DNA of 64,000 bases from Caldilineaceae bacterium (lineage in GTDB: Bacteria; Chloroflexota; Anaerolineae; Caldilineales; Caldilineaceae), in the NCBI GenBank assembly GCA_019637645.1, contig JAHBVH010000016.1, positions 1 to 64,000 on the forward strand, given 5' to 3'. Position 1 is the first letter of the stretch. Each line of letters opens with the position of its first letter. The notes under the pieces were generated by a model. It ran no database searches. It saw only the letters and a program-made list of their open reading frames with translations, and had not been told where the DNA came from. The position numbers and the translations under genes are program-made. Below, piece by piece: positions 16,233 to 24,602 of the stretch.

Positions 16233-16562
16233 ATGGCAGCCGCCACCCACTTTAACTACCCTGGCTTTCCGTGGCTGGGCATTCTCTGGATGTGTGGCCT
16301 CACCACGCTGTTAGGTATAATCGAAAATGAGTGGACCCTACGCTACAACAGTGTCATCCTTGCGGCCTTTATTCATGGGGCCTTTAATTCACAAGGCAAT
16401 GGCATCTGGCGGGTGATTGTGCCCGACGCGCAGCCACTGCTTGGCGGTTTTGGCGGGCTCGTTGGATTGGCCGTGCTCGCGGTGGCGGCGCTCTGGGTCA
16501 GCCGACAAGCACTACAGCAAAACAGTGGCTCCGTCCAGACCGCCACCCGAGCAAGTAGCTAG
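16233..16562 (+). pseudogene. C-terminal remnant of a CPBP (CAAX-type) intramembrane protease
   Basis: A 110-residue frame matching only the last third of CPBP glutamic proteases: FNYPGFPWLGILWMCGLTTLLGI, then NSVILAAFIHGAFNSQG, which carries the final conserved His and Asn. The EExxR and FxxxH catalytic motifs of motifs 1 and 2 are absent, and the codons upstream of 16233 do not restore them. The putative ATG lies in a 9-base inverted repeat (GGCTGCCAT / ATGGCAGCC). It is most likely a truncated gene left by deletion rather than an active protease. Confidence 0.6.
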
Positions 16563-16602
16563 ACAAAAATACCCAAACGCCAGACTGCCCGCTTGACCAG
16601 CT

Positions 16603-16642
16603 AAAAACGCGCCAGATGACTAGAGCATCTGACGCGTTTTTT
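16603..16642 (+). terminator. Rho-independent terminator
   Basis: AAAACGCG-C-CAGATG pairs with CATCTG-A-CGCGTTTT around a short loop, followed by a T run (TTTTTTC). It is well placed to end the sdpR-sdpI-like operon and separate it from the next gene at 16693. Confidence 0.85.
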
Positions 16643-16692
16643 CTTTATGATAAGGATAGGAGCCATTATGTGATGGAGCAAAGGAGACCAAG

Positions 16693-17055
16693 ATGCAACA
16701 ACCGGTGAAACGAATTCTCTTCTGGACGCCCAGAGTGTTGAGCCTTCTCTTTGCCCTTTTTCTCAGCCTCTTTGCCTTGGATGTCTTTGGCGCAGGCTAT
16801 GGCTTCTGGCAAACCATCCTTGCGCTGCTGATCCATCTTTTGCCGGTCTATGTGCTCCTGATCATATTGGCACTAGCTTGGCGTTGGGAATGGATCGGCG
16901 CGCTCGGCTTTATTGGCTTTGCCATCTGGTATTTAGCCATGACTTGGGGGACTTTCCCCCTGACAGTCTACCTGGGCATGGTTGGCGCGCCGATCCTTGT
17001 TGGCCTCTTCTGGCTGATCGACTGGCGCTATCACACCCGATTGCACACAACCTAA
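16693..17055 (+). CDS. Conserved small four-helix membrane protein
   Basis: A 120-residue protein with four hydrophobic segments. RILFWTPRVLSLLFALFLSLFALDVFG at the start is a recurrent signature of a widespread uncharacterised family of small membrane proteins. The other helices are QTILALLIHLLPVYVLLIILALAW, WIGALGFIGFAIWYLAM and VYLGMVGAPILVGLFWLI. There is no catalytic motif. An AAAGGAG site precedes the ATG. It lies 31 bases before the GreA-like gene and may be co-transcribed with it. Function unknown. Confidence 0.85.
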   Translation: MQQPVKRILFWTPRVLSLLFALFLSLFALDVFGAGYGFWQTILALLIHLLPVYVLLIILALAWRWEWIGALGFIGFAIWYLAMTWGTFPLTVYLGMVGAPILVGLFWLIDWRYHTRLHTT

Positions 17056-17086
17056 TCAACCAGGAGAGCCTGGCTCAGGAGAAAAC

Positions 17087-17554
17087 ATGATGAAAAAAAG
17101 CAAAGTCTGGGTGACACACGAGGGGTATGCGCAGTTAGTCGCCCAACGAGAACTGCTGCGCACCGTGAAACGGCCAACGCTCTTGCGCGATATGCAAGAG
17201 GTGAGCAGCGATGCCGACTGGCGAGAAAATTCGCAGTTGATCCTCCTGCTCAATGAGTTGGCGCTGGCCGATGCCGAGATCCATCGTCTCGAAGAGATGA
17301 TAGAGCAGAGTGAGATTGTTGAGCCACAGAACAACGACGCGATAGTCGATATCGGCGAAACAGTGGTGCTACAAGGCGACGACATGGTCGAAACCTATAC
17401 GATTGTCAGTCCTGCCGAAGCCGCGCCAGACGCGGGACGGATCTCCTACGAAAGCCCCGTAGGCCATGCCCTCCTGAAACACAAAGTAGGCGATGAGGTA
17501 AATATCACAGTGCCAGCGGGCCTGCTCCACTATCGCATTATGGCGGTCGGTTAG
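17087..17554 (+). CDS. GreA/GreB family transcription elongation factor-like protein
   Basis: A 155-residue protein. The N-terminal coiled-coil hairpin contains VTHEGYAQLVAQRELLRTVKRP, DWRENSQLILLLNELALADAEIHRLEEMI, close to the GreA pattern including the acidic tip region (SSDADWREN). The C-terminal FKBP-like part has DIGETVVLQGDDMVETYTIVSPAEA, GRISYESPVGHALLKHKVGDEV. GreA rescues backtracked RNA polymerase. Sequence drift in the tip suggests a paralogue (Rnk/GreA-like) rather than the main housekeeping GreA. A start at 17090 is equally possible. Confidence 0.88.
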   Translation: MMKKSKVWVTHEGYAQLVAQRELLRTVKRPTLLRDMQEVSSDADWRENSQLILLLNELALADAEIHRLEEMIEQSEIVEPQNNDAIVDIGETVVLQGDDMVETYTIVSPAEAAPDAGRISYESPVGHALLKHKVGDEVNITVPAGLLHYRIMAVG

Positions 17555-17608
17555 GGCCAAGCAGCAGCCTTGCGCGCCATGGACAGCTCATTACCAACGG
17601 GAATCGCC

Positions 17609-18808
17609 ATGCAAACTGAGGATAGGCAATGCCGAGTAAAAGAATTACCTCACCTTGATCACACAGAGGTGGCAACCTTGCTGACTATGCAAGCAGGGCC
17701 TTGTATCTCCTGCTTTTGGCCGCTCACCGCGGCTGGTGCACCCGAGGCAGAAACAGACCATGTGCCTTCCCTGCTCCATACGGCGAAACGCCAACTAGCG
17801 ACTTACAGACTCTCCCCCACGGCGATCGATCAGTTGCTTGCTCCTCTTACACTCTTGGCAGAAGCCCAAGGAGAAGCGCACGACCCAAGTGGCGGGATTG
17901 CCTGCTTTATCACGCCACAACGTTCGTTAGCCTATCATCTTCCGCTGGCACTATCACCGCTCGTAGTCGTTGGGCCTCATCCATACCTGCGGCCACTGCT
18001 GCCCATGCTGGCGGGTAACGAGGAGTTTTATCTGCTTGTCCTAGGCAAAAACGCTGTCCGCCTCTGGCAAGGTACCCACACCACAATCACGGCAGTGCCG
18101 CTGTTTAGCCTGCCCGCTCATTTACCCGGGAGCCGACCCTGTGCCGATGTAGAACAACACCAACAATGGCACGCAGCGGGGAGTTATCGAAGCGATGGCT
18201 GGTCATCAGTCAGCTTGCCAGAGCGAGAGGAGGTGGGCGCTGAAACCATTGACGCCGCGCCGCTCTTGCCTTTCTTGCAGCGCGTGGATCAGATCGTGAC
18301 GAGGCGCTTAGCCCGTATCCATGCCCCGCTACTCCTAGCCGGTGTTGCTACAGCCCAAGAACTCTATCGTACGATAAGCCATTATCCCCATGTAATCGCA
18401 ACTGGCCTCAATGATACCGACGAGCGTACGACACCAGCCACCCTGCAGGCTGCTGCTTGGCACATGGTCGCGTCCCTCTTGCAAGACACACCAGCCCAAG
18501 CCTTAGCCCGCTATCATCGGTTGGCAGAGCAAGGCGATGGCCATACGGTAACGGAGATCAAAAATGTGGTCTTAGCAGCGCTCTATCAGCAAGTCGATAC
18601 CCTGTTCATCACACCCGCAACCAAACTTTGGGGCCGCCTCATCCCCGAAAGCCACCAGGTGGTTGTCCACAAAGAGGCCAACCCCGGCGATGAAGAGCTG
18701 ATCAATTTGGCGCTTCTCTACACACTCCAACATCATGGGGCAGCTTACTTGGTCGCGCCAGCGGAAATACAAGAGAGCAGTAGCGTCGCCGCGCTCCTGC
18801 GCTACTGA
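17609..18808 (+). CDS. baeRF3/baeRF7-like protein (bacterial archaeo-eukaryotic release factor family)
   Basis: A 399-residue soluble protein. Recognisable blocks are QAGPCISCFWPLTAAG, GGIACFITPQRSLAYHLPLALSPLVVVG, PYLRPLLPMLAGNEEFYLLVLGKNAVRLWQGT, and near the end ALYQQVDTLFITPATKLWG with an ELINLALLYTLQHHGAAYLV tail. This is the layout of baeRF-type domains related to eRF1/Pelota, predicted to act at ribosomes; no function is proven. TTG 17570 and ATG 17579 are alternative starts; I chose ATG 17609, with GGGAA upstream. Confidence 0.8.
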   Translation: MQTEDRQCRVKELPHLDHTEVATLLTMQAGPCISCFWPLTAAGAPEAETDHVPSLLHTAKRQLATYRLSPTAIDQLLAPLTLLAEAQGEAHDPSGGIACFITPQRSLAYHLPLALSPLVVVGPHPYLRPLLPMLAGNEEFYLLVLGKNAVRLWQGTHTTITAVPLFSLPAHLPGSRPCADVEQHQQWHAAGSYRSDGWSSVSLPEREEVGAETIDAAPLLPFLQRVDQIVTRRLARIHAPLLLAGVATAQELYRTISHYPHVIATGLNDTDERTTPATLQAAAWHMVASLLQDTPAQALARYHRLAEQGDGHTVTEIKNVVLAALYQQVDTLFITPATKLWGRLIPESHQVVVHKEANPGDEELINLALLYTLQHHGAAYLVAPAEIQESSSVAALLRY

Positions 18809-19033
18809 AGCGCAAGTGAACAGAAGACGCGGCGCAAGGGGTGTACCAGCCAACCAGGCAAAAAGCTGACCAGGGGACGGAAACAAAACCTCGCCAGATG
18901 GATAGTCCCTCTTGGGCCATTTCTTTTATACTAGAAGCAAGGCGATAAAAAGAAAAGGTTGACAACAACCTTGTTCCTGGCAAACAGGCCGCCACATGTT
19001 TATTCGCTGGATCGCCAGCAAAGGAGATGGAAG

Positions 19034-19489
19034 ATGACAAAAAATCATGTCCTCATTCCTGTTGAGCAGGCGGGCTTTAGCCTACAGATTATACCCCACA
19101 TACGGCGCTTTTTGAATCCAGCCGAAAATCAGCTGGTTCTCTTTCATGTGGAACCAACGCCGGAAACGATCCAGATCCAAGGGCCCGTAGCCGAGGATCT
19201 CACCATCTATGTGGATGAAAGTGAAGCGGCGCTGCGTACCCAATTTGCGGACCAATCGTTGATGACCGTCCGCGCGTTAGAAGCAGTCGGCTTTGACGTG
19301 ACCACCGAGGTCGCTTTTGGGCAACCCATTCCGGCCATCGAGAAAGCGCTAAAAGAACGGCCCATTGACTTGATCGCCATGACCACCCACGGGCGTACAG
19401 GCTTGGATCGGCTGTTACATGGCAGTGTGGCCGAGCACATTTTGCACCATGCCACCGTACCCCTGTTGCTCCTTCATCCCGAAAACTGA
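19034..19489 (+). CDS. Universal stress protein, UspA family
   Basis: A 151-residue single-domain Usp fold: HVLIPVEQAGFSLQIIPHIRRF, LVLFHVEPTPE, and the nucleotide loop IAMTTHGRTGLDRLLHGSVAEHILHHATVPLLLLHPE. In ATP-binding members the loop is G-x2-G-x9-G(S/T). Here the first Gly is Thr (MTTHG), as in many Usp proteins, so ATP binding is plausible but not certain. An AAAGGAGATGG site fixes ATG 19034 rather than the longer open frame from 18959. Confidence 0.93.
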   Translation: MTKNHVLIPVEQAGFSLQIIPHIRRFLNPAENQLVLFHVEPTPETIQIQGPVAEDLTIYVDESEAALRTQFADQSLMTVRALEAVGFDVTTEVAFGQPIPAIEKALKERPIDLIAMTTHGRTGLDRLLHGSVAEHILHHATVPLLLLHPEN

Positions 19490-19527
19490 CCGCGTCTTGC
19501 GTTAGCAGCTGTAGGGAGCATAGAGCC

Positions 19528-19567
19528 AACCAGCTGACGAGGTTTTCTAAACCTGTCAGCGCTAGCT
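19528..19567. repeat. Family A core hairpin (partial copy)
   Basis: CAGCTGACGAGG / CCTGTCAGCGCTAG form an imperfect hairpin around TTTTCTAAA. It is recognisably the central hairpin of the 85-bp family A element without its terminal repeats. Confidence 0.5.
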
Positions 19568-19602
19568 TAGATCTGTCCAAAAAGAAAAGAGTCGAGGTTA
19601 CC

Positions 19603-19827
19603 ATGTTTGAAACCAATTTCTTAACCCCACTACATGTGGCAAGTTTTAATCGTACCATGGCCGATACCTTTGAGTATCGCTTACATACCATCAAACTCAA
19701 ACCTAGCGGCGCCACCTTTGCCGCCCAGATCTACGATGGCACCAATAAGATCTTTGAAACCCACGGCCTGGAAGGCGAAGATGCCCTCCGCGAAGCCAAA
19801 CAGTGGATCGACGAACAAGACGAATGA
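19603..19827 (+). CDS. Small conserved hypothetical protein
   Basis: A 74-residue soluble protein, acidic at the C-terminus. The core TFEYRLHTIKLKPSGATFAAQIYDGTNKIFETHGLEG-EDALREAKQWIDEQ reads as a beta hairpin followed by a helix, as in small HicB-like or Tsi-like domains, but I do not recognise a named family. A weak GAGG lies before ATG 19603. ATG 19657 would give a 56-residue version that starts at the conserved core. Unknown function. Confidence 0.65.
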   Translation: MFETNFLTPLHVASFNRTMADTFEYRLHTIKLKPSGATFAAQIYDGTNKIFETHGLEGEDALREAKQWIDEQDE

Positions 19828-19834
19828 AAGAAAT

Positions 19835-19874
19835 GCGTAACTTCTCTAGGATGCAATATCCTAGAGAAGTTACG
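19835..19874 (+). terminator. Palindrome/terminator built from two family A terminal repeats
   Basis: CGTAACTTCTCTAGGAT (19835-19851) and ATCCTAGAGAAGTTACG (19858-19874) are perfect 17-base complements with a six-base loop. The arms contain the GCGTAACTTCT terminal sequence of the 85-bp elements, as if the two ends were joined without the middle. It lies right after the small hypothetical gene and may terminate it. Confidence 0.65.
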
Positions 19875-19979
19875 TAGATCGGTATGGCTCGGTTGGGTTG
19901 CCATGCTAGCCGCTGGAGCGGTTTTTCGCGGTGAGCAGCGGGTTTCAACCCGGCAAAATTGAAATGATAACGGGCTAGT

Positions 19980-21095
19980 TTACACACCGGGACGCGGGGG
20001 GGGTACCCGCTTGACATGCCGAGCGAGCGCGTCCACGAGCAAGGCATTCTGCGCCGGTAGATGGGTGGCAATGCGAATATAGTCTGGCAGGCCAAAGGAG
20101 GTGCAATCACGAACCATGAGCCGCTCCTGCAACAGCACCGCGCGCGTATGAGTCGGGTCCATCACGGGCAGAAGGAAATAATTGGTGGTGGTTGCCAACG
20201 GGTGAAAGCCCTGCTGGCGGAGCGCGGTGCGTAATGTTGCTCCGTCTTGGCGCAATTGGGCCAAAGTTTTTTCGCGCCACGCCAACTGGGTGAGGGCCAT
20301 CTCCCCCGCCACCTGTGCCACCGCATTCACATTCCACGGCGATTGCGCCTGTTGTAGGCGCGCAATGATCGCCGGGGCCGCAATGGCATAGCCCAACCGG
20401 AGACCGCCCAAGGCAAAATCTTTCGTCATCGAACGCAGGATCAGCCACTGTCCCTGCTCAATCCATGGCATGGCCGACCATGGTGCCGCGGTAAACTCCG
20501 CATAAGCCTCATCTACCACCCAAAGCGCATCAGGCGCGCCTTGGTATAACAAGTGCAATTCGGCAGGTGATAGATAGTGGCCGGTGGGGTTGTTCGGATT
20601 GCAGATAAAGACGACCTTGGGGGCTAACTTAGCCAAGGCCGCCTGTGTATCGGCAATGGTTGTCGGCCCTGGCCGATAGATCCCCGGCGCGGGCATCTGC
20701 CAGCCAGGGTGACAGACGCGCTCGATCTGCGCCCCGACGAGTGTCGCCGCGTTGACATATTCCCCAAAAGTTGGCTCCACCACCGCCACCCGCTGCTCAG
20801 TCCCATAGAGCAAGGCCAATAGCCAGAGAAGATCGGCAGTGCCATTACCAACCAAGATCGCGTCTTCGGCCAGGCCATGATGTTCAGCCAAGGCACGGCG
20901 GACGGTCAGGCTCAACCGATCCGGGTAACGCGCGATCAATTCACCGGTGAGGGCGTGCTGCACTGCTGTCACCACGGCGGGTGGCGGCCCATGCGGGTTG
21001 ATATTCGAGGAAAAGACCACCAACTCCTCTGGCTGAAAACCCAGCCCCGCCAACTCGGCATAATCTAAGGTACCATGCGGTACTAGCGTTGTCAT
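19980..21095 (-). CDS. CobD/HisC-like PLP-dependent aminotransferase
   Basis: A 371-residue fold-type I PLP enzyme. The N-terminal HGTLDY and VVFSSNINPHGPPPAV blocks resemble threonine-phosphate decarboxylase (CobD). Other blocks are ILVGNGTADLLWLLALLYG, VFICNPNNPTGHYLS, LWVVDEAYAEF and the Schiff-base lysine in SMTKDFALGGLRLGYAI, followed by a DCTSFGLPDYIRIA end. The family includes histidinol-phosphate aminotransferase and CobD, and sequence alone does not decide; no his or cobalamin genes are adjacent. ATG 21095 has AGGAG eight bases upstream, whereas the longer frame to 21158 runs into a repeat. Confidence 0.88.
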   Translation of the reverse strand: MTTLVPHGTLDYAELAGLGFQPEELVVFSSNINPHGPPPAVVTAVQHALTGELIARYPDRLSLTVRRALAEHHGLAEDAILVGNGTADLLWLLALLYGTEQRVAVVEPTFGEYVNAATLVGAQIERVCHPGWQMPAPGIYRPGPTTIADTQAALAKLAPKVVFICNPNNPTGHYLSPAELHLLYQGAPDALWVVDEAYAEFTAAPWSAMPWIEQGQWLILRSMTKDFALGGLRLGYAIAAPAIIARLQQAQSPWNVNAVAQVAGEMALTQLAWREKTLAQLRQDGATLRTALRQQGFHPLATTTNYFLLPVMDPTHTRAVLLQERLMVRDCTSFGLPDYIRIATHLPAQNALLVDALARHVKRVPPPRPGV

Positions 21096-21123
21096 CTCCA
21101 AACTCCTCTCTGCCACGGTGTTA

Positions 21124-21172
21124 GACCAGACCTGACAGGTCTCTAGTTGCCCAGCCAACTGCGTAACTTCTA
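21124..21172. repeat. Half copy of family A inverted-repeat element
   Basis: It ends in CCAACTGCGTAACTTCTA, the exact reverse complement of the left terminus of the 85-bp element, preceded by the CCTGACAGG core. Only one half is present, so it is a truncated copy. It abuts the start of the 15-bp tandem array. Confidence 0.65.
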
Positions 21173-21190
21173 TTTATGTCACCCCACTTT

Positions 21191-21311
21191 ATGTCTCAGC
21201 CACTGATGTCTCAGCCAATGATGTCTCAGCCACTTTATGTCTCAGCCACTGATGTCTCAGCCGATGATGTCTCAGCCAATGATGTCTCAGCCAATGATGT
21301 CTCAGCCGATG
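21191..21311. repeat. 15-bp tandem array overlapping the end of the CGNR gene
   Basis: Eight units of ATGTCTCAGCCAVTG lie head to tail. Seven are 15 bases long and the third (21221-21236) is 16. Five units are read in frame as (S/L/V)AETS at the C-terminus of the CGNR protein. The extra base in the third unit shifts the phase and creates the TAA stop at 21235-21237. Confidence 0.9.
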
Positions 21312-21930
21312 GGTGACGACGCTGGCGATGCCGTTGGACTTTGGCGCGGTTACCGCAGCTTTCCATACTACACCAACGGCGGCTATGGTTCTTGCTCGTG
21401 TCGATAAAGAGAAAGCCACAGCCGCGATCATCCTCACATTGCTTTACACGATCGAGTAGATCCGAGGTCAAGAGTTGGGCCGCAGACAAGACAATCGGCC
21501 ATAGCACGCCCGCCAATGAAGCCGCGCGCGACGACCACGCCCAGCCATAGCCGCCGGGCCGCGGCCCAAGTTGCAGTTGCGGCAGCGCCGCCGCCACTTG
21601 CTGATTGAGGTAGGCCCAATCCGTTGCGGCAGGTGGAGTCCCCGCGGCCAACGCGACAAAGATCCGATAGATCACCTCGCGCACGTCACGCGCCGTAACC
21701 AAGAGTGCCTGAGCCGCGTCTGGCTGGGCTGCGGCCAGTGCGGTTAGCTGAAGCTGTTCCGCGCGCGACAAGCTCTGTTGAGCCATGGCCCAAGCGAGCA
21801 GATCGTCATACTGATGCAGTGACTCGACCGGGTGGGCCGAAGCATGCCAGTCCGCGGTATTGGCAAATTCAAGACAAAGCGCCGTGAGGGCCGAACTATC
21901 CAGATCTAAGCGAATTTCTAATCGTTGCAT
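21235..21930 (-). CDS. CGNR zinc-finger protein (ABATE domain) with repeat-encoded tail
   Basis: A 231-residue protein. An N-terminal ABATE-type helical domain begins LDSSALTALCLEFANTADWH. The C-terminal CGNR zinc finger has cysteines in RGCGFLFIDTSKNHSRRWCSMESCGNRAKVQRHRQRR, the usual two-Cys plus C-x4-C pattern with the CGNR box. The family is thought to be transcriptional regulators (knowledge of family). The last ~24 residues are pentapeptides AETS encoded by a 15-bp tandem repeat, not part of the normal family. The stop codon is created by an irregular repeat unit. Confidence 0.9.
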   Translation of the reverse strand: MQRLEIRLDLDSSALTALCLEFANTADWHASAHPVESLHQYDDLLAWAMAQQSLSRAEQLQLTALAAAQPDAAQALLVTARDVREVIYRIFVALAAGTPPAATDWAYLNQQVAAALPQLQLGPRPGGYGWAWSSRAASLAGVLWPIVLSAAQLLTSDLLDRVKQCEDDRGCGFLFIDTSKNHSRRWCSMESCGNRAKVQRHRQRRHPSAETSLAETSLAETSSAETSVAET

Positions 21931-22102
21931 CGTAGCTTATCGTTGTGCCCTCCCTTCCCAGGTTGACGATTGATTACACCATACTCGATCAGTTGGTAAC
22001 TGTCAAAAATCTTTTATCTAGTTACTGGGTTGACACGCATATTTGTTTCATGGTACGCTGTAACCATCTTTATAGTTTTTACTAGTTACACAAGGAGACA
22101 CC

Positions 22103-22600
22103 ATGAAGACCTTGCCACAAAACAGAGCAGAGCTACTGCAACAGATCGAAACGGAATGGCAACGGTTGCAGGATGCCTTGAGCCAGTTTACAGTCGAAGA
22201 AGTGATTACTCCCCAAGCCGATGGGTGGTCGATCAAAGATCACCTTGCCCATCTGACCCATTGGGAGCAATGGCTTCTCCGCTACCATATCCAAGGAGAA
22301 ACAGCGGCTGCCTTACAAATTGACACCGGCCCGTCCGAAGATCTCGATGTCGATCAGATCAACGAATTGGTACGCCAACGGAGCCGTTCGCTTCTCCTTG
22401 ATGAAACCCTCTATGAATTTCATGCCACCCATGCCCAAGTCATAGCCACCCTCACCGAGCTACCATTTGACAAACTCTTGGAACCACGCTACGCTGCTGA
22501 TCCAGCGCGACGGCCCCTCTTGCAGTGGGTGATCGACAACACCTATGACCATTACCAAGAACATAGCGCTGCGCTAGTAAGCCAAAAAGAGATTAACTGA
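22103..22600 (+). CDS. ClbS/DfsB-like four-helix bundle protein (DinB-related)
   Basis: A 165-residue protein with the DinB-like helical layout: RAELLQQIETEWQRLQDALSQFTVEEV, the highly typical GWSIKDHLAHLTHWEQWLLRY, and a late VIDNTYDHYQEHSAAL. ClbS/DfsB members protect cells against colibactin-type or other reactive compounds; other DinB relatives are thiol transferases. His residues in HLAHLTHW and HYQEH could bind metal. An AAGGAGACACC site supports the start. Substrate unknown. Confidence 0.85.
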   Translation: MKTLPQNRAELLQQIETEWQRLQDALSQFTVEEVITPQADGWSIKDHLAHLTHWEQWLLRYHIQGETAAALQIDTGPSEDLDVDQINELVRQRSRSLLLDETLYEFHATHAQVIATLTELPFDKLLEPRYAADPARRPLLQWVIDNTYDHYQEHSAALVSQKEIN

Positions 22601-22676
22601 ATGTAGCGTGCTGGTAAACGTTCATCGCCAGCCCATCGCGTGTACCCACTTGCCCCACCCAAACGCGTTCAATACC

Positions 22677-23564
22677 ATGCTAGAGTTACACGTTCCCAAG
22701 CCCTATACGTTTGCCACCAGTGTCTGCGACCATGGGTGGCCTAGCCTTGCCCCCAATCAGTGGCTAGCTGATTGTCAGACGCTCCAACGGGTAGAGCAGT
22801 TGAGCAGTGGCCAGGTCGTCCTGCTGCGGCTTTCCAGCACCGAACGCGAGGAGAGCACCGTAGTCCACATTGCAGCCACGGCTGCCACACCGCTGAGTGC
22901 CAGCGAAACAGCAGAAGTACGCCGCAAGGTACGCTGGATGCTCAAGTTAGACGAGGAGTTTGCGGCTTTTTATGCGTTGGCACGCCAACATCCACGGATT
23001 GGGCGTATCGTCCAGCAGGGGCGTGGTCGCCTCTTGCGCTCACCCACCTTGTGGGAAGATATGGTCAAGACCATTGCCACCACCAATGTCACCTGGCGCA
23101 ATACCAAGAGTATGATCCAGCGGCTGGTCGATCAGCTTGGCACGCCTTTTCCGCTCGATCCAACTTTGCGCGCCTTTCCGTCACCAACCCAAGTCGCTGC
23201 CGCCGATCCAGCCCTCTTCCGCGATGTGATCCGCATGGGCTACCGTAATGGCTATGTCCAACAGTTAGCGCGCGAGATTGTCCAAGGCGAACGGGATCTA
23301 GAAGCGCTCACCTTGCGCCACACCACGCCAACCGCCCTGAAAAAGGCCGTAAAGGAAGTAAAAGGCATAGGAGATTATGCCGCACATACGGTATTGATGT
23401 TGCTAGGATATTATGGTGAGCTGCCCGTGGATAGCGAGTTGCGCAGCCATGTCACCCGCCGCTACTTTGCCGGCGCGCTCCGCCCCGACAAAGAGCTTGC
23501 TGCTATCTATGATGCTTGGGGTGATTGGAAATATCTGGCCTATTGGTTTGATGCCTATGAGTAG
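22677..23564 (+). CDS. AlkA-like HhH-GPD DNA glycosylase
   Basis: A 295-residue protein. Residues 1-95 resemble the AlkA N-terminal domain (LHVPKPYTFATSVCDHGWPSLAPN). The rest is a helix-hairpin-helix GPD glycosylase: WEDMVKTIATTNVTWRNTKSMIQRLVDQLG, the hairpin LKKAVKEVKGIGDYAAHTVLMLLG, and the catalytic Asp in ELPVDSELR. It should remove alkylated bases in base excision repair and complements Tag at 4748. ATG 22677 gives the usual N-terminus; GTG 22608 would add 23 residues of unlike character. Confidence 0.9.
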   Translation: MLELHVPKPYTFATSVCDHGWPSLAPNQWLADCQTLQRVEQLSSGQVVLLRLSSTEREESTVVHIAATAATPLSASETAEVRRKVRWMLKLDEEFAAFYALARQHPRIGRIVQQGRGRLLRSPTLWEDMVKTIATTNVTWRNTKSMIQRLVDQLGTPFPLDPTLRAFPSPTQVAAADPALFRDVIRMGYRNGYVQQLAREIVQGERDLEALTLRHTTPTALKKAVKEVKGIGDYAAHTVLMLLGYYGELPVDSELRSHVTRRYFAGALRPDKELAAIYDAWGDWKYLAYWFDAYE

Positions 23565-23579
23565 TAGAAAGCTTTATCA

Positions 23580-23711
23580 TCGGGTTGGCTCTGTGGTCCC
23601 CACAACCGCCAACACCAGTCATTTATCAATCGGGTTGGCTCTGTGGTCCCCACAACCGCCAACGCCAGTCATTTATCATCGGGTTGGCTCTGTGGTCCCC
23701 ACAACCGCCAA
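23580..23711. repeat. Three tandem ~50-bp repeats, each with an internal hairpin
   Basis: Units begin CGGGTTGGCTCTGTGGTCCC at 23581, 23631 and 23680, so the period is 50 then 49. Each unit contains GTTGGC...GCCAAC arms and an inner TGTGG/CCACA pair. Copies are nearly identical and there are no variable spacers, so this is not CRISPR. The array starts 16 bases after the AlkA-like stop. Confidence 0.88.
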
Positions 23712-23798
23712 CGTTAACGGCTGGCAGGTTTGTCGAACAAACGCAGCGCCGGTTCGTCCTCAGCGCCGCTGAACCTTGTGCAGAAGAGAGGAGGATCT

Positions 23799-24602
23799 AT
23801 GGAGCAATACATCTGTGTCACTTGCGGTACGCAATTCCCGGCAGCCGCGACGCCGCCAAGCCACTGCCCGATCTGTGAAGATGAGCGCCAGTACATTGGC
23901 TATAACGGCCAACAGTGGACCACCTTGGCCGCGTTGCAGCAAACCCACACCAATCGCGTGCAGATGCATGAACCGCATCTGACCGGCATTGGCACCGATC
24001 CCCGTTTTGCGATTGGGCAACGTGCCCTGTTGGTACAGACACCCGGGGGTAATCTGCTCTGGGACTGTATCACCTTGATCGATGACGCAACCATTGCCCA
24101 AGTCAAGGCACTGGGCGGCATTCGCGCCATTGCCATCTCCCATCCCCACTACTACTCTTGTATGGTCGAGTGGAGCTGGGCCTTTAACGCACCCATCTAT
24201 CTACACGAAGCAGAAAAGCCATGGGTAATGCGCCCCGATCCGGCGATTCATTTTTGGGATGGTGAGACCCACGCACTGTGGGACGAGCTGACCCTTATCC
24301 GCTGCGGTGGTCACTTTACGGGCGGCCAAGTCCTTCATTGGCCGGCTGGTGCGGAGGGCAAAGGGGTGTTGTTGACTGGCGATATTATCCAAGTCGTTGC
24401 GGATCGCCGCTGGTTGAGTTTTATGTATAGCTACCCCAATCTCATTCCCTTGTCGGCCACCAAAGTCCGCCGCATCGTCAACGCCGTTCAGCCCTATGCC
24501 TTTGATCGCATCTACAGCGCCTGGTGGGATACCATTACGCCGGAAGGGGCCAAGGCCGCGGTAACGCGATCAGCGGCGCGCTACATTCAGCGTTTGGTGT
24601 AG
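23799..24602 (+). CDS. Metallo-beta-lactamase-fold protein with N-terminal rubredoxin-like zinc ribbon
   Basis: A 267-residue protein. Residues 4-27 carry CVTCG...HCPICED, a two-CxxC rubredoxin/zinc-ribbon module. An MBL fold follows: GNLLWDCITLIDD, the metal loop reading ISHPHYYSCM, a distal RCGGHFTGGQVLHW His and LLTGDII. The canonical HxHxDH becomes HPHYYS, so two ligands of the second metal site are replaced; a one-metal or inactive centre is possible (inference). GAGGAGG before ATG 23799 fixes the start. The stop codon TAG lies inside a 28-bp palindrome. Confidence 0.88.
   Translation: MEQYICVTCGTQFPAAATPPSHCPICEDERQYIGYNGQQWTTLAALQQTHTNRVQMHEPHLTGIGTDPRFAIGQRALLVQTPGGNLLWDCITLIDDATIAQVKALGGIRAIAISHPHYYSCMVEWSWAFNAPIYLHEAEKPWVMRPDPAIHFWDGETHALWDELTLIRCGGHFTGGQVLHWPAGAEGKGVLLTGDIIQVVADRRWLSFMYSYPNLIPLSATKVRRIVNAVQPYAFDRIYSAWWDTITPEGAKAAVTRSAARYIQRLV

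Noticed and set aside
23580..23711. Possible CRISPR array
   Set aside because: Three near-identical ~50-bp units follow each other with no variable spacers, and no cas gene is present.
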